Positions 58,446 to 64,000 of a stretch of DNA of 64,000 nucleotides are shown piece by piece. Each line of letters starts with the position of its first letter. Within the stretch, counting starts at the first letter, position 1. A program made the position numbers and the translations under genes. The notes under the pieces are model-generated. The model was not told where the DNA came from. It worked only from the letters and a program-made list of their open reading frames with translations, and ran no database searches. The stretch is from contig JAHDWA010000001.1 of NCBI GenBank assembly GCA_023382535.1, forward strand, positions 372,001 through 436,000, given 5' to 3'. This DNA comes from Anaerolineae bacterium. GTDB lineage: Bacteria > Chloroflexota > Anaerolineae > 4572-78 > J111.

Positions 58446-60281
58446 ATGCGTCGAATTATTCTCATCATCGCTGGACTATTAGGGCTGGCCATCTTATTCG
58501 TGCCGGCCTACATTCTCTGGCTGACCTGGAGTGGCGCTGACGGGTCACCCCCTGATGGGCTGCTAACGCTCAATACCAAAGATAGTACCCGACTGGCGGC
58601 AGAGAATCCGGGGGCGCTTTCCATTACCGCTGCTCAGACCCTCTTCCCGGCCGGAAATGAGGCCAGACCCAACGCTGTCATTCGAGTGTCGGCTGACACC
58701 TGGCAACCTGGGGTGGCCGCAGCGCCGCTGGTGCGCTGGTTGAATGGCCCCCTCCTGTTGGACGACGGCGCTACCGAAATTGAGCGTGAGTTGGATCGTC
58801 TTCAGCCAGAGGGAGTTAATGCGCTCGACGGAGCTACGGTGGTTCGTATCAGTTTGGGCCAGACATCCGATTCTGAGGACACGACCCAAATTCAAGCAGG
58901 TAGCGCACCGGAGTTGGCGGCTCAGGTAGATAGCCTGATTGAGCGCCTCAGGGGGGAAGTCCAGCCTCATATCTGGCTGGTACCGGATGATCCTAACTAT
59001 GCCATCCCCGCCGCCTATTGGGCCGCCCAATCAGGTGACGTCATTTTGTTTGGCGGCAATCCGCTGCCAGCGGCGACCCGCCAGGCGCTGGAGCGGCGAG
59101 GCGGCCAGGCGCGGATTTATTTGGTCGGGCCAGATGTGGAGAGCGAAGACTTGAGCCGCTATGGCGTGGTCCTGCGGGTTGTGGCCTGGGATGGGGTGGC
59201 CGCCGCCGTAGCATTAGCGAGCTATCGTGACGAAGCCACTGGCGCCGGCTGGGGACTTGACGGCACGCGCTACGTCACCACCCACAATTTCGTTCTGGCC
59301 AACCGGGATGATCCGGCTCTGGCCATCGCCGGGTTGTCGCTGGGCCGCTTTGGTAAGTTTGGGCCGCTGCTGTGGGTGGAGCGCGACCAGATTCCATCGG
59401 CTACAGACCAATATCTCTGGAAGATGAAACCCGAATTTTTCAACACCCCGGCCGAGGGACCGTTCAATCACCTGTGGCTGCTGGGCGGACCGGAGCAGAT
59501 CAGCGTCAAGACCCAGGGCTGGGCGGACCTCTCCCAGGAGATTGGCGCTTACCGCTTTGAGGAGGCCGGACTATCGGGGATGGAGATGATTGGAGTGGTC
59601 TGGGTCGTAGCGGGTATCGTTGGCGGGGTGTGGTTATTACTCCATAGTTGGCGGCGTCTGCCACAGATGAGCGCGATGATGCGGGCGACCTGGGTTTTGC
59701 TCGGCCTGGTGCTGGGACCGCTGGCGATCTGGCTCTACCGTCATAGTTACCACCGCGTGCCCTGGATGCGCCACGGCGAGATGACGATGTGGCATCGCCA
59801 GGGCTTTGGACCGGCGCTGGCCGCCTCAGCCATGAACCGTGGCTTCGATGGACCATTGATGCTGGTCATCTCCTGGGTGGTGACGGCGCTCGGCTTGCCG
59901 CTGCTGGTCTTCCGAGGGCCAGGCTTCTGGCTGGGCAACTCGATGATGATTGGCATCTTCATCGCTTATTTTGGCGCACTGGCCTTGCACTGGCTGGTCA
60001 TGCACGCAGCGATGTTTATGGAGCACGAGAAGCTATCGTATGGTCAAGCCGTGCGGCGCGCTTTCCAACCGGCCTTTTTCTCCATGACGGCCATGGCCAT
60101 CGGCATGATGGGCTTTATGTGGTGGATCCAGATGCTCAACCTGATGATGGAAGGCATGCCGGAGGACGACGACATCATGTGGTGGGGCACCACCCTTTTT
60201 TCTATTCTGGTGGGTTGGCTGGTGGCGCTACCCATAGACGCCTGGCTGGTGCAGTGTAACAAGCAGCCGGGGACAATGTGA
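58446..60281 (+). CDS. Fusion of CWB2-like extracytoplasmic domain and DUF4396 membrane domain, 611 aa
   Basis: A signal anchor (IILIIAGLLGLAILFVPAYI) precedes about 340 residues of cell-wall-binding-repeat-2-like alpha/beta modules (AAQTLFPAGNEARPNAVIRV, AAAPLVRWLNGPLLLDDGAT, ELDRLQPEGVNALDGATVVR; then a second set to PEQISVKTQGW). From about residue 380 a helix-rich part follows: MIGVVWVVAGIVGGVWLLLH, LLGLVLGPLAIWLYRHSYHR, ALHWLVMHAAMFMEHEKLSY, MAIGMMGFMWWIQ and WLVALPIDAWLVQ, typical of DUF4396. The Met/His-rich helices could bind copper. CWB2 modules usually attach proteins to the cell wall, so this fusion is unusual. The next gene encodes a soluble version of the first part. ATG 58446 has AGGAGAAAAG upstream. 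Confidence 0.8.
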   Translation: MRRIILIIAGLLGLAILFVPAYILWLTWSGADGSPPDGLLTLNTKDSTRLAAENPGALSITAAQTLFPAGNEARPNAVIRVSADTWQPGVAAAPLVRWLNGPLLLDDGATEIERELDRLQPEGVNALDGATVVRISLGQTSDSEDTTQIQAGSAPELAAQVDSLIERLRGEVQPHIWLVPDDPNYAIPAAYWAAQSGDVILFGGNPLPAATRQALERRGGQARIYLVGPDVESEDLSRYGVVLRVVAWDGVAAAVALASYRDEATGAGWGLDGTRYVTTHNFVLANRDDPALAIAGLSLGRFGKFGPLLWVERDQIPSATDQYLWKMKPEFFNTPAEGPFNHLWLLGGPEQISVKTQGWADLSQEIGAYRFEEAGLSGMEMIGVVWVVAGIVGGVWLLLHSWRRLPQMSAMMRATWVLLGLVLGPLAIWLYRHSYHRVPWMRHGEMTMWHRQGFGPALAASAMNRGFDGPLMLVISWVVTALGLPLLVFRGPGFWLGNSMMIGIFIAYFGALALHWLVMHAAMFMEHEKLSYGQAVRRAFQPAFFSMTAMAIGMMGFMWWIQMLNLMMEGMPEDDDIMWWGTTLFSILVGWLVALPIDAWLVQCNKQPGTM

Positions 60282-60291
60282 GGTGTTGACG

Positions 60292-61491
60292 ATGAAAAGA
60301 TTATTTCTGTTAACCTGGTTACCGTTGGTGCTCTTAATGTTGAGTGGGCTGGTGTGGCGAGATGCAGCCAGCCAGGCTCAGGTGGCGCCCCTGCCGGAAA
60401 ATGGCCTGGCGACTGGCTTCACCACCCGTTACGCCGGGCAGAATGTTTATGAAGTTGCGGTAACCCTGGCTCAAGCCACTTTCCCGGCCAGCAGCCACGC
60501 GAACCAACCCGGTGCCATCATCCTGGCCCGGCCAGATCGCAAAACGGAGCTGATGGCCGCCGTCTCGATCATCCATCATCCCATTGATGCACCGATTCTC
60601 TTTGTAGAGCAAGATCGCCTGCCGCCAGAGACGCAAGCGGCGCTTGAGCGGTTTCAGCCCGAAGGCGTGGCCTTCGACCGGAAGGTCCAGGTCATTGTCG
60701 TCGGCAGTATCTCCGACCAGGTGATCCAAGAAGTAGAGGCCCTGGGCCTCAAGGTGCGCCATATTCAGGGCGCTCCCGATGATCCGGCCAGCCTGGCCGC
60801 AGCGGTGGACGACTACCGGGCCTCGATCCACGCCGACCACCCCGATACGGTTGTGGTGGCCTCGCTGGATCAGCCCGACTTCGCCCTGCCGGCCCTATCC
60901 TTCGCGGCCCACATGCCCACCGGCTTTGCCTTCGTCACGCGGGATAATATCCCGGAGGCCACGCGGGACCTCCTCAGCCGCCGATTCGGGCCAACCTACA
61001 TGTACTTGATGGGGCCGGAGACGGCTATTTCAGAGGCGGTTGCGCGTGAGCTGGCCCGGTATGGTCACGTGCAGCGGCTGGCAGCGCCCGATCCCTACGC
61101 CCTGTCGGCCTATTTTGCCGGCTACCGGGATAGCGGCCAGGATTTCGGCTATTGGATCGGGCGAAAGGCCCGCGACTTCGGCTGGGGGATTGCTGAGCCA
61201 GGGCACAACTTCACCTTTGTCAATCCTGACAACTGGGCTGAAGGGCTGGCGGCGACGGTGCTCTCTCATCGAGGTAAGCACGGACCTATCCTGTTGGTGC
61301 AACAGGATGCCGTGCCCGAGCCGGTGCGACGCTACCTGGCTGAGACGGTGCAACCTCGGCTGGCCGACCCTCGCGACCAGCTCTTCAACCACGGCTCGAT
61401 TGTGGGGAGTACGGAGACGATCAGCAGCCGGTTGCAGGGGGAGCTTGATAGTCTCCTCCAGCCCCAGGCTACTCAGGAGGACGCTCGATGA
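60292..61491 (+). CDS. Exported CWB2-like repeat protein, 399 aa
   Basis: A signal peptide (LFLLTWLPLVLLMLSGLVWR) is followed by three or more CWB2-like modules: TLAQATFPASSHANQPGAII and DAPILFVEQDRLPPETQAAL; then AQ-type repeats with YMYLMGPETAISEAVARELA; and a last set to HRGKHGPILLVQQDAV and GSIVGSTETISSRLQGELDS. It is related to the extracytoplasmic part of the preceding protein and lies ten bases after it, so the two form a pair. ATG 60292 follows GAGGTG. The stop overlaps the next start (ATGA). Confidence 0.8.
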   Translation: MKRLFLLTWLPLVLLMLSGLVWRDAASQAQVAPLPENGLATGFTTRYAGQNVYEVAVTLAQATFPASSHANQPGAIILARPDRKTELMAAVSIIHHPIDAPILFVEQDRLPPETQAALERFQPEGVAFDRKVQVIVVGSISDQVIQEVEALGLKVRHIQGAPDDPASLAAAVDDYRASIHADHPDTVVVASLDQPDFALPALSFAAHMPTGFAFVTRDNIPEATRDLLSRRFGPTYMYLMGPETAISEAVARELARYGHVQRLAAPDPYALSAYFAGYRDSGQDFGYWIGRKARDFGWGIAEPGHNFTFVNPDNWAEGLAATVLSHRGKHGPILLVQQDAVPEPVRRYLAETVQPRLADPRDQLFNHGSIVGSTETISSRLQGELDSLLQPQATQEDAR

Positions 61492-62066
61492 AGCACGAAC
61501 ACCATCAGTCTAATGGCAAGAACAGCGATGGCGCTGCTCGAAACTGCGCGCTCATCGCCCATTTTCCTAGTGAAACCCAGGCGCAGCATGCCGCTCAGGT
61601 CTTGGCCGACCAGGCTGAATCTATTCAAGTAGAAGAAATATCTAGCCAGCAAGCTCAGCAAGAGCTAACCACAGCACCGACAGGGGTGTCAGTGGTTGAG
61701 ATTGGCCCATTAGCCTGGATAGGACTGGCCCTGGGCCTGCTGGTGGGGGCCGTCCTTGGTGCCCTCGTTTATCTGGATCGGATCGCCCTGGCGGGGCTGG
61801 CGCCCGCCTTAAGCGCCGGGCCAGTCGCCGTAAGCTTTCTGGGCGCCGGTCTGCTTGGCGCCCTCGGTTGGTTCGTTGGGGCGGTGCTGCACGTGTTTGG
61901 AGCCCCTGAGTCATTACCCCGACACGAGTTGCGGGCGGCTGTGCCAGAAGAGGCTCTGCCAGAGGTCGAACAGGCACTCGTGGAGGCCGGGGCCATGGAA
62001 GTGTTGGTGTCAGGCGATGGCGCGGCGACGCCTGCTGCATCTGGGCACGGTACCCATCATCATTAA
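61488..62066 (+). CDS. Two-helix membrane protein with His-rich ends, 192 aa
   Basis: N-terminal soluble part with ALIAHFPSETQAQHAAQVLA, resembling stress-protein (YflT/GsiB-like) small alpha/beta domains, then two Gly/Ala-rich helices (LAWIGLALGLLVGAVLGALV and AVSFLGAGLLGALGWFVGAV), and a second soluble part (HELRAAVPEEALPEVEQALV). Both ends are His-rich (MKHEHHQSNGK and SGHGTHHH). Its start overlaps the previous stop by four bases, so it is part of the CWB2-like operon. His clusters suggest metal binding. Confidence 0.75.
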   Translation: MKHEHHQSNGKNSDGAARNCALIAHFPSETQAQHAAQVLADQAESIQVEEISSQQAQQELTTAPTGVSVVEIGPLAWIGLALGLLVGAVLGALVYLDRIALAGLAPALSAGPVAVSFLGAGLLGALGWFVGAVLHVFGAPESLPRHELRAAVPEEALPEVEQALVEAGAMEVLVSGDGAATPAASGHGTHHH

Positions 62067-62079
62067 AGCGGAGGACAAT

Positions 62080-62610
62080 ATGACTCATAACCATACCCAA
62101 GGTGTGTCGAGTACGGCCGCCATTGCCGGACACCCGATCCATCCGATATTGGTCCCTTTTCCGATAGCCTTTTTTATCGGCGTCTTGGCGACCGACCTCG
62201 GCTATTGGTGGACGGCTGACCCTTTCTGGGCGAGAGCATCGCTCTGGTTGGCAGGCGCCGCGCTGGCGACCGGCCTGCTGGCCGCTATCTTCGGCCTGGT
62301 TGATTTCCTGACTATTGGCCGAGCCCGGGAGCACAGCGCTGGCTGGATTCACCTCTTCGGCAATGCTATAGCCCTGATATTGGCGCTAGCGAACTTAGGG
62401 GTGCGCTGGAGTGACCCGGTAGCAGCTACGCTGCCCTGGGGTTTGAGCTTATCAGCCATTGTCGGCGCAATCTTGATCGTTACGGGTTGGCTCGGCGGTG
62501 AACTCGTCTATCGGCACATGATCGGCGTGACCGGGCATGGCGGTGAAGAAATGGCCCTACAAGAGCAAAAGTCAAGTGAAAAGCAACATCACCATGCGGC
62601 CGTCTCATAA
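62080..62610 (+). CDS. DUF2231-family membrane protein, 176 aa
   Basis: Four helices with the DUF2231 signature GHPIHPILVPFPIAFFIGVL near the N-terminus, then LAGAALATGLLAAIFGLVDF, HLFGNAIALILALANLGVRW and LSAIVGAILIVTGWLGGELV, and a His-rich end (KQHHHAAVS). Conserved His residues in HPIHP and HSAGWIHL suggest haem or metal binding, but the function of DUF2231 is unknown. ATG 62080 has GCGGAGGACAAT upstream; the longer frame from 61855 is an artefact. It follows the preceding gene after 13 bases. Confidence 0.87.
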   Translation: MTHNHTQGVSSTAAIAGHPIHPILVPFPIAFFIGVLATDLGYWWTADPFWARASLWLAGAALATGLLAAIFGLVDFLTIGRAREHSAGWIHLFGNAIALILALANLGVRWSDPVAATLPWGLSLSAIVGAILIVTGWLGGELVYRHMIGVTGHGGEEMALQEQKSSEKQHHHAAVS

Positions 62611-62731
62611 GCGGCTACGTAAATAAAGTAAGGTATCGCATTTAACCAAGCAGTTGGCTAAACTCGGCTTCGCGGTCACGCTTGATCCCTTACCTGCTGC
62701 TTGAGAGTTACTTTCAGAGGAGAGGCCAGCT

Positions 62732-63931
62732 ATGAGCAATCAGAAAGACACTATTTTGATCACGGGTACGAGCGGCAGAATTGGCTATCCTCTGGCGAAA
62801 CGTCTGGCGGAATCTTTTAACGTCGTTGGCTTTGACCGCCGTGCGCCATCGCATCCCCCACCCAGCGCCGAATGTTTGTATGTGGATTTAACCCTTGAAG
62901 AAAGCGTCCGCCGCGGGCTGGATGCCATCCGCGACCTGCACGGCAACCGCATCGCCTCGGTGGTCCACCTCGCCGCCTATTATGATTTTTCCGGGGCGCC
63001 CAGTCCTCTTTATGACAAGATCACTGTGGGTGGCACCCAACGCCTGCTGCGGCTGCTCCAGGATTTCGAAGTTGAGCAGTTTGTTTTTTCCAGTACGGAC
63101 CTGGTGCATGCGCCTTCTGAGCCGGGGCAGCACATTAACGAAGATTCACCGCTGGCGCCTAAGTGGCCCTACCCCCAGTCTAAAGTCGCTACCGAGCAGG
63201 TGATCCACGCCGAACGCGGCAAAATCCCTGCCGTCATCCTACGCATTGCCGGCGTGTACGATGATCTGTGCCACTCGATTCCTTTGGGGCAACAGATACA
63301 GCGGATTTACGAGCGCGATATCACTGCCTATATCTTCCCCGGCGACATCTCGGCCGGTCGCCAGGCGTTCGTGCACAATGACGATGTCATCGCCTCGATC
63401 TTGCTTGCCATTGCGCGTCGCCAGGAACTGCCGCCCGAAGTAAGCCTGCTCATCGGCGAGCCTCATTCGCCCAGTTATGATGAATTGCAACGTGCCTTCG
63501 GACGGCTGATCCACGACGTAGAATGGAAGACGTGGGCAATTCCGCCGGCAGTGGCCAAGCTGGGGGCGTGGGCGCAAGAGATTCTGCCACTCGGCAGACC
63601 CGCTTTCATCAAGCCCTGGATGGTGGACCTCGCCGACGACAATATGGAACTGGACATCAGCCGCGCTCGGACTATCCTGGGGTGGGCGCCTAGACACTCG
63701 CTGATCGAAACGCTGCCGAAAATGATACCGGCGCTAAGGGCGGACCCCGTTGCGTGGTATCGCGAGAACGAGCTTGAGCCGCCGCTGTGGTTGCGCGAGG
63801 TGGCGTCCCCGGGCGATCAGGCCAGGGAACTGGGGCCGCATGAATTGATGCGCCTGGGCGAACAAGTGCAGGGTCTGATAAATGCCCATGCCGAGCCGGT
63901 AGAACACTATGAAAGGGTACTGACGCGATGA
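62732..63931 (+). CDS. NAD-dependent epimerase/dehydratase, 399 aa
   Basis: Extended short-chain dehydrogenase: Rossmann motif ILITGTSGRIGYPLAKRLAE (residues 8-27), VVHLAAYYDF, and the catalytic pair YPQSK in WPYPQSKVATEQ with upstream Ser in FSSTDLVHA. The fold ends near residue 310; the rest is a helical C-terminal extension of about 90 residues. It probably acts on a nucleotide sugar or similar substrate that I cannot name. Its stop overlaps the next start by four bases. Confidence 0.88.
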   Translation: MSNQKDTILITGTSGRIGYPLAKRLAESFNVVGFDRRAPSHPPPSAECLYVDLTLEESVRRGLDAIRDLHGNRIASVVHLAAYYDFSGAPSPLYDKITVGGTQRLLRLLQDFEVEQFVFSSTDLVHAPSEPGQHINEDSPLAPKWPYPQSKVATEQVIHAERGKIPAVILRIAGVYDDLCHSIPLGQQIQRIYERDITAYIFPGDISAGRQAFVHNDDVIASILLAIARRQELPPEVSLLIGEPHSPSYDELQRAFGRLIHDVEWKTWAIPPAVAKLGAWAQEILPLGRPAFIKPWMVDLADDNMELDISRARTILGWAPRHSLIETLPKMIPALRADPVAWYRENELEPPLWLREVASPGDQARELGPHELMRLGEQVQGLINAHAEPVEHYERVLTR

Positions 63932-64000
63932 ATCATGACATGTCGAAGATGAGCGGTTCGAACGCGAACGCTGCCGGCGTGATGGATATGTCTGAGCCAT
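63928..64000 (+). CDS. Start of an unidentified gene (truncated by window)
   Basis: ATG 63928 overlaps the TGA of the epimerase gene and opens MNHDMSKMSGSNANAAGVMD to the window edge. The Met/His/Asp-rich start resembles leaders of copper-related membrane proteins. Too short to classify. Confidence 0.45.
   Translation, partial: MNHDMSKMSGSNANAAGVMDMSEP

Noticed and set aside
1..64000. CRISPR array, tRNA or rRNA genes, diversity-generating element
   Set aside because: I saw no regularly spaced direct repeats with spacers, no tRNA-like cloverleaf and no reverse transcriptase or template repeat.

Overview
The window is about 60% GC, gene-dense and free of rRNA or tRNA genes. It looks like a chromosomal segment of a Chloroflexota bacterium, probably Anaerolineae-like. 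The evidence is lipoproteins with long Pro/Thr-rich linkers, SH3b plus TolB-type propeller proteins, a MalT-type HTH solo, DUF5666 proteins and many diverged MacB-type permeases. The taxonomic call is an inference from gene style only.

Layout. (1) 1-12.6 kb, minus strand: an ECF sigma / anti-sigma operon runs into a DUF5666 protein, a lipoprotein hydrolase, a complete MacA-ATPase-MacB exporter, a second DUF5666 protein and an SH3b-TolB lipoprotein gene. That last gene is dead: it has an in-frame stop and carries a 2.3-kb IS200/IS605-family element encoding an IscB RNA-guided nuclease and a Y1 TnpA. Beyond it lies a methyltransferase gene with an in-frame TGA exactly where arsenite methyltransferases have an arsenic-binding cysteine. 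(2) 12.9-14.2 kb: a lower-GC, probably transferred HhH plus PD-(D/E)XK-like nuclease gene. (3) 14.3-19.9 kb, minus: copper P-type ATPase, cupredoxin, Met-tailed YVTN propeller, site-2 protease with CBS domains. (4) 20-29 kb, plus: accessory region with membrane proteins (one with two in-frame TGAs), a LuxR-type HTH, an FtsX-type permease, a methyltransferase, a partial duplication, and an OmpR-type two-component system. (5) 29-37 kb, minus: RND pump with its adaptor and a second, intact SH3b-TolB protein, plus a BON-domain protein. (6) 37-46 kb, plus: TauE/SafE exporter, ICMT-like methyltransferase, PadR, ChrA, methyltransferase, BNR-repeat lipoprotein, glycoside hydrolase, ferritin. (7) 46-57 kb, minus: lgt, YHS protein, small membrane proteins, two-domain multicopper oxidase, SHOCT protein, CsoR-CopA operon, copper-associated membrane protein, cytochrome b, HMA protein. 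(8) 57-64 kb, plus: membrane protein, a CWB2-like/DUF4396 fusion and its CWB2-like neighbour, stress-type membrane proteins and an NAD-dependent epimerase.

Most of the window concerns efflux, copper or other metal handling, and envelope stress. A motif of about 15 bp (consensus SSGC-MAAATK-GCCTG) recurs in at least six intergenic regions beside the metal and efflux genes and may link them in one regulon. The other main leads are the IscB-TnpA element with a reconstructable empty site, the possible selenocysteine methyltransferase, three-fold 11-nt direct repeats shared by two promoters, and an ECF promoter in front of the sigma gene.
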